A DNA stretch of 42,500 nt from an uncultured Pelagibacteraceae bacterium (GTDB lineage Bacteria; Pseudomonadota; Alphaproteobacteria; Pelagibacterales; Pelagibacteraceae). Below are positions 14,865-23,819 of the stretch, piece by piece. Under the pieces are notes generated by a model, which searched no databases, was not told the origin of the DNA, and was given only the letters and a program-made list of their open reading frames with translations. The first letter of the stretch is position 1. Each line of letters begins with the position of its first letter. The stretch covers positions 1-42,500 of the forward strand of contig CACIAP010000001.1 of NCBI GenBank assembly GCA_902584685.1, written 5' to 3'. Both the position numbers and the translations under genes were made by a program.

Positions 14865-15943
14865 TTATCTTCAAGATATTTACTAATTTTTTTTATTCTT
14901 TTATCCCAGGTAAATTTCGAGGCTGTATTTAACGCATTCTTACTCAAATGATTAAAATTTTTATTTTTAATAGATAGATTATTAATTAGTTTTACCCAAG
15001 ATTTGAAATCATTTCTTTTTGGCATCAAACAGTTAAAATTATTTTTTAATATATGAGAATAAACTTTTAAATCAGATGCTATAATAGTTCTCCCAGACGC
15101 TAAATAATCAAACATTTTCAAAGGAGACATAAATTTTGATACTTCTAAATTTTTTGAATTAACGGACACTTTATTCAAGTATGGAAGTAACAGAAACTTC
15201 GAGCTCATTAAAATTCTTGGGATATGTCGATAACTTTTGAAATTGTGTATATACAAATTTTTCAATCCTTCAATTTGAGTCTTATCAAATTTACGATCTA
15301 AGGTTTTTATATCTCCAAAAACATGAAATTTTTTTTTTGTAAAATGATTTGCAAGTTCAATAATTTTTTCGAAACCTTTTCCTTTAAATAAACTTCCTAC
15401 ATAACAATATTCATACTTAACTTTTAATTTTCTAAATCTAAAATCGCTTATGTCACAAGCATCGTCAAGTACAATTCCTCTTTTGATTTTTAAGAATTTT
15501 TTTATGTTTTTATGTAAGAATATGTATTCTAAGTTTTTATCAAGTTTAAGTATTCTAAATAAGAAAAAAATATAACTGCTTAATCCTTTAGGTGGATGAT
15601 GTAATTCAAGAATATTTTTTATTTTGAATAAAGATAATGTTAGACTAGAAATTAAACTTCTTGAAACAATAAGAGAATTTTTATTTATATTCTTAAGAAC
15701 ATACAAAGAAAAAAAAATTCTTATAATAAAGTTGTTTTTTAAATTTTTAGAAAAAGGTTTAATTTTAAATTTATTTTTTAATAAATACTCTTTTTTAAAA
15801 TTAATAAATGGTTTGTTATTTGAAATTACAAATAGATTTGTTTGAGATTTTTTTGAAAAAGAGTCACAAATTTTTAAAACATGATGCGCATATCCAGAAT
15901 TACTTGGAAGACACAATTCTGAAATATAACTTATATTTTTCAT
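14861..15943 (-). CDS. family 4 glycosyltransferase
   Basis: This is a 360-residue GT-B enzyme. The N-terminus YISELCLPSNSGYAHHVLKI (about 5-24) has the glycine-containing loop of family 4. The C-terminal domain has YVGSLFKGKGFEKIIELA (about 178-195), FHVFGDIKTLDRK and the donor region SKFMSPLKMFDYLASGRTIIASDL (about 265-290). SPLKMFDYLASG is the E/F-x-L-A-S/A-G acceptor signature of these enzymes. It overlaps its neighbours on both sides by 4 bases, indicating tight translational coupling. Confidence 0.83.
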   Translation of the reverse strand: MKNISYISELCLPSNSGYAHHVLKICDSFSKKSQTNLFVISNNKPFINFKKEYLLKNKFKIKPFSKNLKNNFIIRIFFSLYVLKNINKNSLIVSRSLISSLTLSLFKIKNILELHHPPKGLSSYIFFLFRILKLDKNLEYIFLHKNIKKFLKIKRGIVLDDACDISDFRFRKLKVKYEYCYVGSLFKGKGFEKIIELANHFTKKKFHVFGDIKTLDRKFDKTQIEGLKNLYIHNFKSYRHIPRILMSSKFLLLPYLNKVSVNSKNLEVSKFMSPLKMFDYLASGRTIIASDLKVYSHILKNNFNCLMPKRNDFKSWVKLINNLSIKNKNFNHLSKNALNTASKFTWDKRIKKISKYLEDK

Positions 15944-16632
15944 TTAATTTTAATACAACTACAATGAATTCCACAATAGTAATTAATGAAGTCTTTTGAA
16001 AAAAACTTAAAGATATAGTTTAATAGAATGAATAAAATTGCAAATGGATATTTAATAATGCTGAATTTTAAATATTTATATAAAATTTCTAAAATAACGT
16101 TAGCTTGCCCGGTTGCAATTAAAGTGATTCTTGTTTTAAAACCATTTTCTTTTAAAAATTTTCTTAAATATGTGTGTGTCACTCTTTGATAATCTTTTGG
16201 ATCATCGTGATATCTAAACATGAAAGGGACAAATAATTCCAATTTACCTCCTTTTTTTAAACTTTTATTTATTGATTTTATTAATTGTTCCTTATTATAA
16301 ATATGCTCTAAAACATTAAAAAGGATAATACTTTTAAATTTTTTTTTAAGTATGAATCTTTTCTCCAAATCTATCTTTTTAACATTTTTACCGAGGTTAA
16401 AAAAATCGTAATTTTTTACTAAAGTCTCATCTTCACAAATAAATTTCATGTACTCATTTTTTTTTCCACTTCCTATATTTGCTATTGGAGATTTTACATT
16501 TATTTTTTTTTTTAAAAAAAGATTGTGGGTTGCCCTCATATAAGATTTACCTTTAATTATCTGGTTTAGTAAAAATATCAAATTTTTAAAATTTAAATTA
16601 ATATTAAAATAGTCAATTTTATTTTGTTCCAT
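15940..16632 (-). CDS. class I SAM-dependent methyltransferase (type 11)
   Basis: This is a 230-residue methyltransferase. Motif I is ANIGSGKKNEYMKFI (about 52-66). FKSIILFNVLEHIYNKEQLI (about 98-117) carries the conserved N-V-L-E-H. GGKLELFVPFMFRYHDDPKDYQRVTHTYLRKFL (about 136-168) follows, with the H-D-D-P-x-D-Y-x-R motif common in polysaccharide-island enzymes. A hydrophobic segment near the C-terminus (about 190-212) may dock it to the membrane. The plus-strand gene at 20557-21201 belongs to the same general subgroup. Confidence 0.75.
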   Translation of the reverse strand: MEQNKIDYFNINLNFKNLIFLLNQIIKGKSYMRATHNLFLKKKINVKSPIANIGSGKKNEYMKFICEDETLVKNYDFFNLGKNVKKIDLEKRFILKKKFKSIILFNVLEHIYNKEQLIKSINKSLKKGGKLELFVPFMFRYHDDPKDYQRVTHTYLRKFLKENGFKTRITLIATGQANVILEILYKYLKFSIIKYPFAILFILLNYIFKFFSKDFINYYCGIHCSCIKIK

Positions 16633-16638
16633 AAATAT

Positions 16639-17616
16639 CTAATGTATATCTTTATATCTTATTTTTTTTCTTAATTTGGAAGCATAAACTTCAACTGTAT
16701 TATAAGATATATAGCTTAAAATTATTGAAACAAGAATGACAAAAGAGATTTTAATATAAATATCGAAATCAAAAGCTTTTTCAACTATTTGTATAATAAA
16801 AAAATGATTTAAAAATATCCCATAAGCCAAGTTGCCAAAAAAGATATCAAGCTTGTTTTGTTTTATTTTTTTTAAATAATTTATAAAAAATATTCCTAAT
16901 AAAACTCCAATAGAAACATCTTTGCTAAATCTAGCCTGATAATAATTATCATTTAAAAGTGTAAAAAGTACAAAGAAAATAAATATAACTATTATCAGTT
17001 TAAGAATAAAGTCATTTTTAATATCATCATAATATAAAAGACTACCAATGAGAAAAACATAAAGAGTTCCAGGAATTAATCTATAGCCTAGAGTGTCGGT
17101 ATAATGTGTGTTGGTAAAAAGAACTACTGAAAAAAAAATCAAAGAAAAGCATAAAATAAATTTTAGATTTTTTTTATAAAATAATATTATAAAAGGAATA
17201 ATTAAATAAAACGTAAGCTCTAATCCAAGTGACCACGTAGGTGGATTTATTTTAACTGGAAAGTAAAAATTAAAAAGATTGTCAAATAACATACCATACC
17301 CGCTAAGAATTATTGGAAACTCTAAAATTATGTCTATAAGAACTAAATCTTTTTTGATTGGGTAAAAAAGATGAACCAAAAGTATTAAAAAAAAATAAAA
17401 ATAATATTGAGGAAATAGTCTGCAAGCCCTATCTAAATAAAAAGTTTTTACATTCTTTGTTTTCGAATAATATGTTTCTAGAAGATAAGTATTAAGATAA
17501 CCTGAAACAATTAAAAAATTTATTACTGCTATAACCCCAATGTAAAAGTCAAAAAATTTAATAGATAAATGAGACAATAGCACACATATTGCTAAAAAAA
17601 ATCTGTATAACCCCAT
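16639..17616 (-). CDS. acyltransferase 3 family membrane O-acyltransferase (OafA-like)
   Basis: A 325-residue polytopic protein starts with GLYRFFLAICVLLSHL, matching the R...H signature at the start of the acyltransferase_3 fold. About ten hydrophobic helices follow, including NPPTWSLGLELTFYLIIPFII (about 130-150), another strong hallmark. These proteins move acetyl or other acyl groups across or at the inner membrane onto surface sugars. Relatives are often 350-380 residues, so this one is slightly short at the C-terminus. It is 6 bases from genes on both sides, and a GDSL/SGNH gene two genes upstream could cooperate in O-acetylation. Confidence 0.87.
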   Translation of the reverse strand: MGLYRFFLAICVLLSHLSIKFFDFYIGVIAVINFLIVSGYLNTYLLETYYSKTKNVKTFYLDRACRLFPQYYFYFFLILLVHLFYPIKKDLVLIDIILEFPIILSGYGMLFDNLFNFYFPVKINPPTWSLGLELTFYLIIPFIILFYKKNLKFILCFSLIFFSVVLFTNTHYTDTLGYRLIPGTLYVFLIGSLLYYDDIKNDFILKLIIVIFIFFVLFTLLNDNYYQARFSKDVSIGVLLGIFFINYLKKIKQNKLDIFFGNLAYGIFLNHFFIIQIVEKAFDFDIYIKISFVILVSIILSYISYNTVEVYASKLRKKIRYKDIH

Positions 17617-17622
17617 TATTTT

Positions 17623-18267
17623 TTATTCTTTTTTTCCTAAGAATTTTAAATTTTTTCTAAAGAAGTTTTTAAAACTAGATTTTCTAAATCTTGTTTTTTT
17701 ATAAGTATCAAGTTTTTCACTACTCAATTTATGAATTTTAGCAATACCAGTTCCAACAAAAGAAAATTCTAAATCAAATAAACCAGAATTTGAATTAAAA
17801 ATTTCAATTATTCGATCGAAAGTTTCGTGATTGTTAACTTCCATATAAAAGTGATCTTTTCTATTATTCTTTGTATATGGTAACCATGAAGTATCATCTA
17901 TGAAAAAAAAACCTCCTACTTTTAATTTGTCGTAGTAATTATAAATGATTTTCTCCACATGATCAGCTTTGTGTATTGTATCTAAATATATTACATCTAA
18001 TTTTTTATCTATATATTTCTCTATAAAATCAAAATTATCATCTCTTGTATTAATAAACTGCCAATTTGTGTCTTGAAATTTACGAGAATTTTTATTTGTA
18101 TCCACTGATATAAGTTTTCCTTTATTTTTTTTACATAAATCTAAAAAAATACTGGTAGACATTCCTCTCTCACTTACACCAAATTCCAAAATTTGAGGTG
18201 AGTCTATATTTAAAATTGGCTGTAATATAAAGTTTAAAAATTTCCTTTTGTGTATGTCCTTTTCCAT
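17623..18267 (-). CDS. class I SAM-dependent methyltransferase (Methyltransf_24-like)
   Basis: The 214-residue protein has ILEFGVSERGMSTSIFLDL (about 25-43) as motif I with the G-x-S loop. KGKLISVDTNKNS (about 49-61) holds the acidic residue for the ribose. LDVIYLDTIHKADHVEKIIYNYYDKLKVGGFFFIDD (about 94-130) is the Y-L-D-x-x-H core typical of Methyltransf_24 and cephalosporin-hydroxylase-like enzymes. It lies 5-6 bases from its neighbours in the island operon. The likely role is O- or N-methylation of a sugar; the acceptor is unknown. Confidence 0.72.
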   Translation of the reverse strand: MEKDIHKRKFLNFILQPILNIDSPQILEFGVSERGMSTSIFLDLCKKNKGKLISVDTNKNSRKFQDTNWQFINTRDDNFDFIEKYIDKKLDVIYLDTIHKADHVEKIIYNYYDKLKVGGFFFIDDTSWLPYTKNNRKDHFYMEVNNHETFDRIIEIFNSNSGLFDLEFSFVGTGIAKIHKLSSEKLDTYKKTRFRKSSFKNFFRKNLKFLGKKE

Positions 18268-18272
18268 TAATA

Positions 18273-19235
18273 CTAATTTAATTCAATTAAGTTTTGAGAT
18301 CTAAATTTTTCATATAAATATTCTGCAATTATTGAGTGAGCTTTGTCATTGGCATGACTATCTTCAAATGTTACCCACAAACTCTTCTCATTATAATTCT
18401 TTAAATTCTCAAAACTATTAAAAAATGTGATATTATTTTTTATAGCATACTCTTTAATTAAGCTGGTTTCCTTTTCAAACTGATAATTCTTTAAATCTCT
18501 AAGTTCCGGGATATTATGGATAATAAATTTTATGTTATTTTTTTTGCAATAATCATCTAATTTAGTTATTTCATTTTTCGTTTGTTCAAAAATAAATTGA
18601 TCTTCGAAATTTTTGGAATAAAATTTTTGCCAATCAGGTTTATTTTGAAATTTCATTCTTATTTTATAAAACTTTGAACTAATAAAAGTGTACAAATATA
18701 AATTTTTTACAATGAAGTTTGTCTCTTTAACGTTTATTTTTTCAAGATCATTTATGTAAAAATTAAGCACAATTACCTCTGGTGAAATTTCCTTATAATT
18801 AATAAAAAAGTTATTTATCTGCATAATTGTATTCGTGTTGCCAATCCCAGCATTTAATACCTGGTAGTTAACCCCGAACTTATTTTCCAGCAAGGAGGAA
18901 AACGTCTCTTTACTTCCCCACCCAAACGTCATTGAATCTCCAAGCATTAAGATTTTTTTTTTATCATTACTAACGGGAGTTTCATTTCTAAAACCATATT
19001 CATTCAATATAATTTTTTGCCCCATGAGGACTGCTTCTTTATTTTTTTTATGCTCAATACCAACATTTGCATCTCGAGATTTAAGTTTTAAAGTTTTTGA
19101 ATATTTCATCATTTCTAAATCATAATTCATTCCATTATCGATGATTAATCTTACGAATATTTCTAGAGTAAATATAATCAATAAAAGAGATGCGCTAATA
19201 AGAATAAAGTTTTGATTAATTTTTTTTTTTAACAT
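18273..19235 (-). CDS. membrane-anchored SGNH/GDSL-type hydrolase
   Basis: This 320-residue protein has one N-terminal transmembrane helix (about 10-32) that would leave the catalytic domain in the periplasm. Block I is KILMLGDSMTFGWG with S101 as nucleophile. The block II/III region has AGIGNTNT and NFYINDLE, giving the oxyanion Gly and Asn. Near the C-terminus DSHANDKAH (292-300) gives Asp and His. Such proteins deacetylate or acetylate surface sugars. The start codon is followed by an 11-A run (MLKKKINQ). It is divergent from a second SGNH-like gene, with 57 bases between. Confidence 0.8.
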   Translation of the reverse strand: MLKKKINQNFILISASLLLIIFTLEIFVRLIIDNGMNYDLEMMKYSKTLKLKSRDANVGIEHKKNKEAVLMGQKIILNEYGFRNETPVSNDKKKILMLGDSMTFGWGSKETFSSLLENKFGVNYQVLNAGIGNTNTIMQINNFFINYKEISPEVIVLNFYINDLEKINVKETNFIVKNLYLYTFISSKFYKIRMKFQNKPDWQKFYSKNFEDQFIFEQTKNEITKLDDYCKKNNIKFIIHNIPELRDLKNYQFEKETSLIKEYAIKNNITFFNSFENLKNYNEKSLWVTFEDSHANDKAHSIIAEYLYEKFRSQNLIELN

Positions 19236-19292
19236 AAAAACTGATATACATTAATTTATATATTTAATTATTCAATTTATAAATAAATAAGA

Positions 19293-20480
19293 ATGGCTAA
19301 AGATAAAATTACAAAAACTTTTGGTACAATTTTTATAGTCTCAATAATATTTGTTTGTTTAGTTTTGCTAGATTGGATTATAAAAAAATATATTAATTTG
19401 AACAAATTTAAACCTGTTGCAGAGGCAGTTAAGATTGAAGAAAATCATAGAAAGACAGTTAAAGAAAGTGCTGAATTAAAAAGATTAGAGGGTTTTAGAC
19501 CACTTTTCTATCCAAGATATTTCAACAAAACTAAAGAATTTCATTCACTTTATACAAAGTATTCTGCTTTACCTTTGGGTGGGCTTCCCAACACAAAATA
19601 TTATGTTTGTGATGAAGGTTATGGAATGACAACTTTTATTTCAGATAAATATGGTTTTTGGAATTCAAATAGAACATATGAAAAAGATATTGATATAATG
19701 ATTATAGGGGACTCTATGTCTATGAATGGATGTATACAAGAAAGTAAATCTTTTGTAGGAATGCTTAAAAAAGATTTCAATGTAATGAATTTATCTATGG
19801 GATCCAATGATCCTGTTCACTACGCTTCAACTGCAAAAACTTTTATAGATAAATTTAAACCAAAAAAAATTTTTTTGATACTTACAAGAGGTGATTTTAT
19901 AGATCATTATTCTCAGAAAACTCATATTTATAAGAATTTATTTTTTGACAACAACTTTCAATATTTTGATACCACAAGTAGTTCTAAAAGTTATCCGGAC
20001 AGTCTTAATAAAAATTTAATAAAATTATTAAATGAGTCTCAAAAATTGACTGAAAAGAATATTAATCAATTTTCTAAGCTTGGGCCTGCTCCCAAAGCAA
20101 ATTTTTTAAAAAGATTTATTATATTTTTAAAAACACACTCAAAATTGACATATATTCAACATATTATTTTTAATAAAAAGTATCTGCCCTTTGGCAACGA
20201 ACTAGTAATCAATACAATTGATAAATATTGTAAATCTGGAAATTGTGAACCACATATATTTTATATACCGAGCTCTAATTTTTGGAGACCAGACAGTAGG
20301 CAAAAAAAACATGTTGAACTACTAAAATCTTCATTATCAGAGTATAAAAATATCAACTTTCACGATCTTACAGAGGAATTTGAAGGTTTTGAGAGAAAAG
20401 GTTTTTCTCCATTTGGCTCACATTTATCATTTTTAGGCAATAAAATTGTTTTTGAATTTATGTTAAAAAATTTGAAATAA
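19293..20480 (+). CDS. membrane-anchored SGNH-like protein (possible sugar O-acetyl transfer or esterase)
   Basis: This 395-residue protein has one N-terminal transmembrane helix (about 10-30) and then a periplasmic domain. IDIMIIGDSMSMNGC gives the nucleophile S141. NLSMGSNDPVHY supplies the block with Gly/Asn, and near the end FGSHLSFLGNKI holds the His in the expected place. A 70-residue basic linker separates helix and domain. It resembles AlgX/DltD-like SGNH proteins more than simple lipases. It is a lone plus-strand gene beside a divergent SGNH gene, so the pair may share a regulatory region. Confidence 0.68.
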   Translation: MAKDKITKTFGTIFIVSIIFVCLVLLDWIIKKYINLNKFKPVAEAVKIEENHRKTVKESAELKRLEGFRPLFYPRYFNKTKEFHSLYTKYSALPLGGLPNTKYYVCDEGYGMTTFISDKYGFWNSNRTYEKDIDIMIIGDSMSMNGCIQESKSFVGMLKKDFNVMNLSMGSNDPVHYASTAKTFIDKFKPKKIFLILTRGDFIDHYSQKTHIYKNLFFDNNFQYFDTTSSSKSYPDSLNKNLIKLLNESQKLTEKNINQFSKLGPAPKANFLKRFIIFLKTHSKLTYIQHIIFNKKYLPFGNELVINTIDKYCKSGNCEPHIFYIPSSNFWRPDSRQKKHVELLKSSLSEYKNINFHDLTEEFEGFERKGFSPFGSHLSFLGNKIVFEFMLKNLK

Positions 20481-20505
20481 AATGTTAGATTTCAAATTAT
20501 TAACT

Positions 20506-20535
20506 TTGACTTTACAATTATAAATTTTGTAAATA
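20506..20535 (+). promoter_or_regulatory. candidate promoter for the methyltransferase at 20557
   Basis: TTGACT (20506-20511), 18 bases and TAAATA (20530-20535) precede the ATG at 20557 by 21 bases in the 76-base spacer after the SGNH-like gene. This is a consensus-like match only. Confidence 0.35.
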
Positions 20536-20556
20536 ATTATAGAATATTAAATCTAA

Positions 20557-21201
20557 ATGAAACTTTTGCATTATTTAAGCAAAAAAATATCAAGGAAAAA
20601 TTTATACAAATTTATTAATAATGAATTAAATAAACAGTCGGGTATAAATTGTCTAAATATAGGTTCAGGAGGTCCAATAGAAGAATTATTAAAAAAAAAA
20701 GTTAAAAATTACTATTCAATTGATATTGACGTTTCTAGAAAACCAAATGAAATAATGGATGTATGCTCAAAAAATTTTAAGGTAAATTTTATTCCAAACT
20801 TAGTCTGTATTTTTGAAACTCTAGAACATTGTCAAAACCCTATTATGGCAGTACAAAATATTTTCAAAACTTTAAATAAAGGAAATATGTGTTTAGCATC
20901 AGTACCATTTAATTTTCATATTCACGATGAACCAAATGATTTTTTTAGATTTACTGAAAATGGGTGTAAATTAATTTTTAAGGATTTTTCTGATGTTAAG
21001 GTGATAAGAAGAAACGGTTGGCTTGAAAGTGTTTTTGTAAATATTATAAGATTAGAAAAAGAAAAAAATCTTCTCTCAAAAATAATTGGAAAATTTTTTA
21101 TTATTTTAAATATTATACTTTATCCGATAATTATATTAATTCAAAAAATTGCACCTTCAAAAAAATTAACAACTGGATACTTCATAATAGCTACTAAATA
21201 A
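20557..21201 (+). CDS. class I SAM-dependent methyltransferase
   Basis: The 214-residue protein has NCLNIGSGGPIEELL (about 30-44) as motif I, YYSIDIDVSRKPNEIMDV for the acidic ribose contact, and VCIFETLEHCQNPIMAVQNI (about 88-107) with the E-x-L-E-H signature. NKGNMCLASVPF and HIHDEPNDFFRFTENGCKLIF match the H-D-x-P-x-D-F-x-R-x-T motif of sugar-island methyltransferases. A hydrophobic C-terminal segment (about 178-198) suggests membrane association. It converges on a GT2 gene 35 bases downstream. Confidence 0.75.
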   Translation: MKLLHYLSKKISRKNLYKFINNELNKQSGINCLNIGSGGPIEELLKKKVKNYYSIDIDVSRKPNEIMDVCSKNFKVNFIPNLVCIFETLEHCQNPIMAVQNIFKTLNKGNMCLASVPFNFHIHDEPNDFFRFTENGCKLIFKDFSDVKVIRRNGWLESVFVNIIRLEKEKNLLSKIIGKFFIILNIILYPIIILIQKIAPSKKLTTGYFIIATK

Positions 21202-21236
21202 TTTACAATTTTATAAAAGGTTTTTTCGATTATTTT

Positions 21237-22034
21237 TTAAGAAAAACTCAGTTTTATGTGAATAATTGTATATTGTATTGCCCAATAGATTTTAAGAAAC
21301 AAATTGCTACGCTTCAATTTAAGATAAAAAATTTTTTGCTGATTGGTGTAAATATTTCTTTTTGACATTTTTTTGAAGTGTTTTTTTAAAAATCTTTCTT
21401 TTCCTTTTATGTCAAACGATAATGAATTTTTTTTATTTTGACGATGGAAAACGAGCCGTGTTTTAATTACTTTGTAGGGAATTTTTTTATATAATAATCT
21501 TAATAAAAAATCTTTATCCTCAGATGAAGATAGTTTTTCATCAAATCCTTTTAGTTGAAAAAAAATTTTTTTACTTATAACAATATTTGATCCTATGATA
21601 CCAGGATTATGTTGAAATATAACATCTTTAGAAATATTCTCCTCAATTGATTTGAATTTACTTATTTTATCTTTCTTTATTTTATTTAACCATGTTAATA
21701 CAGTTAAAGTATGGTCTTTATGAATTTTTTTGACAACTTCCTTTAGGTAATTCTTTTCCCAAATATCATCATCATCACAAAAAGCCAGATATTTTCCAAA
21801 GGCTTTTTTTGAGCCGAAATTTCTGTTTTTAGAGGCATTCCCATTTTTTAAATAAAAAATTTTAAGATTTTTAAAGTTTTTAAAAAGCTTTTTTTTTTGA
21901 TTTAAATTAATTTTATTAGAAAAAACGATAATAATTTCAAATGGTTTTTTTTTTTGATTTTTAATTGAAAATAATGTTTTTAAAAGATATTTATTATATT
22001 TATAACAAGGTATTATTACTGATATCTTTATCAT
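21237..22034 (-). CDS. family 2 glycosyltransferase (GT-A fold)
   Basis: The 265-residue enzyme begins IKISVIIPCYKYNKYLLKTLFSI, the standard GT2 opening. It then has FEIIIVFSN and, at about 85-98, KYLAFCDDDDIWEKNY, the D-D-D metal and nucleotide site. GSNIVISKKIFFQLKGFDE and SEDKDFLLRLL (about 170-180) form the E-D acceptor/catalytic-base region. There are no membrane helices. It lies 3 bases downstream of the ABC transporter gene in the same operon and probably adds a sugar before export. Confidence 0.88.
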   Translation of the reverse strand: MIKISVIIPCYKYNKYLLKTLFSIKNQKKKPFEIIIVFSNKINLNQKKKLFKNFKNLKIFYLKNGNASKNRNFGSKKAFGKYLAFCDDDDIWEKNYLKEVVKKIHKDHTLTVLTWLNKIKKDKISKFKSIEENISKDVIFQHNPGIIGSNIVISKKIFFQLKGFDEKLSSSEDKDFLLRLLYKKIPYKVIKTRLVFHRQNKKNSLSFDIKGKERFLKKHFKKMSKRNIYTNQQKIFYLKLKRSNLFLKIYWAIQYTIIHIKLSFS

Positions 22035-22037
22035 TAA

Positions 22038-23768
22038 TTAGTAAATTTTCTTTACTTTTTTTTCTTCGACCAAATAGGATGTGTCAAAATATTTTGCTAA
22101 ACTTTTTCTGTGGCTAATGACAAGTATTGTGTATTTTTTTTTAAGTTTTTTTAAATTATCGTAAATTCTTTTCTCGGTTTCTTCATCAATGGAGTTTGTC
22201 GATTCATCAAAAATTAAAATATTAGCATCATAATATAATGCTCTAGCAATTCCAATCCTTTGCATTTGACCACCGGAAAGTCTTGTACCTCTTTCTCCTA
22301 TTTGGGTTTCAAATTTGTCTTTCCTTGATTTAATAAACTTTGTAAGCTCAGCAATATCTGAACATTTTTTCACTAAGTTTAAATCAATTTTTTCTTTATT
22401 AACTCCAAAAGCGATATTTTCTAAAATTGATGCATCTATTACATAAGCTTTTTGGGAAACATAAGCAATATTTTGCTGCCAACTTAATTCATTGTTATCT
22501 ATTTTTTTATTGTCAACTTTAATAATTCCCTTGGTTGGTTTAATTAAACCTGTAATTAAATCAATAAGAGTACTTTTTCCTTGTCCAGACTTTCCTAAAA
22601 TACCTATTAGTTGATTTTTTTTAATTTTTATAGAAACATTATTGAGCACATAATCATCATATTTGCTATATTTAAAACTGACGTTGTTAAGCTGTATGTG
22701 ATTTTCAAATTTTAGTTTTTTGATTTTTTTTCTATATTTTCCTTTTAATTTATCCACAATGTTTAGTACATCCCGAATTTGCTGATATAAGCCTTGTGTT
22801 TTAGACCAAGCTACGTAAATCTGTTGAAATAATGGTATTAATTTTTGTGAAGCAAGTATTAATACACCTAAAATTGGTAAATAATAAACTAAACCGTTTT
22901 CACCAATGCTAAAGACGTAAATTGTGTAAGTTAGCACAACCATTAATACAAGTATTATCAATGGTCCTGGTATTGCTGACATTAAATTTGTCTTTATCAT
23001 AGCTTGATACATGGTTTTATTAGAGCTATAAAATCTAGAAAAAAAAATTTTTTCAAGATTTCTAAGAATAATCTCTCTTATACTTCCCAAACTTTCTTGA
23101 ATAATTTGTATTCTTCTGTTTATATTTTCAGAAAGCATTTTGCTGTTTTGAAATAATTTTTTTTTTAAGAGAATTCCTACAGTCAAATAATAAAAAAATC
23201 CAAAAGCTCCTGCTATGACTGCAAGTGATGAATCTAAATAAATTATCATACCTATGATAGATATAGATATGATTAATGCAGCGACTGCCTGTAAGATTAA
23301 CTGCATACAGAGTGCTACACCTAAAATTTTTTCCACGTTACCAATAATTGAACTAGTATTTGTGTTAACATGATACAGATATGGTTGACTAACAATATTT
23401 AGGTATGATTTTTCAGTAAGTTCTTGTGAAATGCCAAATATTATAATGGCATTAAACCAAATCAAAAATATTCTTAAACAATTAGCTAATATTACCAACG
23501 TAATAAAAATAATAGTAATTGAAAAAACTATATCTCTTTGATTTTGTATACCAAAAAAATCAAAAATATTATTTATTATTTTATAATTATAAATTTTCTG
23601 AGCATCTATCATCAGGTCTATAAACGGCATTAAAGAGCTCAATGTTAAGATTTCTGCAACTGCTGAAAATATAACAGTTAAAAAAAGCAAAAATATCTGA
23701 ATTTTTCTTTTTTGAGAAACGTGATGAAATAATCTTTTATATAAATAAATTGATGATTTATATTTCAT
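22038..23768 (-). CDS. ABC transporter, fused permease-ATPase (PglK/MsbA-like lipid-linked glycan exporter)
   Basis: This is a 576-residue half-transporter. Six membrane segments lie within residues 22-315. In the nucleotide-binding domain, Walker A GKSGQGKST is at 392-400, signature LSGGQ at 497-501 and Walker B ILIFDE at 517-522, with the H-loop in VISHRKSL. The opening, with SAVAEILTLSSLMPFIDLM, is typical of PglK-type flippases, which move undecaprenyl-linked oligosaccharides to the periplasm, rather than of MsbA. Position among glycosyltransferases and an O-antigen ligase-like gene supports export of a finished glycan. No Wzx flippase is seen in the window. Confidence 0.88.
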   Translation of the reverse strand: MKYKSSIYLYKRLFHHVSQKRKIQIFLLFLTVIFSAVAEILTLSSLMPFIDLMIDAQKIYNYKIINNIFDFFGIQNQRDIVFSITIIFITLVILANCLRIFLIWFNAIIIFGISQELTEKSYLNIVSQPYLYHVNTNTSSIIGNVEKILGVALCMQLILQAVAALIISISIIGMIIYLDSSLAVIAGAFGFFYYLTVGILLKKKLFQNSKMLSENINRRIQIIQESLGSIREIILRNLEKIFFSRFYSSNKTMYQAMIKTNLMSAIPGPLIILVLMVVLTYTIYVFSIGENGLVYYLPILGVLILASQKLIPLFQQIYVAWSKTQGLYQQIRDVLNIVDKLKGKYRKKIKKLKFENHIQLNNVSFKYSKYDDYVLNNVSIKIKKNQLIGILGKSGQGKSTLIDLITGLIKPTKGIIKVDNKKIDNNELSWQQNIAYVSQKAYVIDASILENIAFGVNKEKIDLNLVKKCSDIAELTKFIKSRKDKFETQIGERGTRLSGGQMQRIGIARALYYDANILIFDESTNSIDEETEKRIYDNLKKLKKKYTILVISHRKSLAKYFDTSYLVEEKKVKKIY

Positions 23769-23819
23769 TGGTAAATATTTAAAAATTTATAGTTAATCAA
23801 TAAAAGAAATTGCAAAAAT

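Noticed and set aside
15624-15999. Plus-strand open frames of 73 and 63 codons opposite the GT4 gene
   Set aside because: Shadow frames of a well-supported glycosyltransferase gene; products are low-complexity phenylalanine/leucine-rich.
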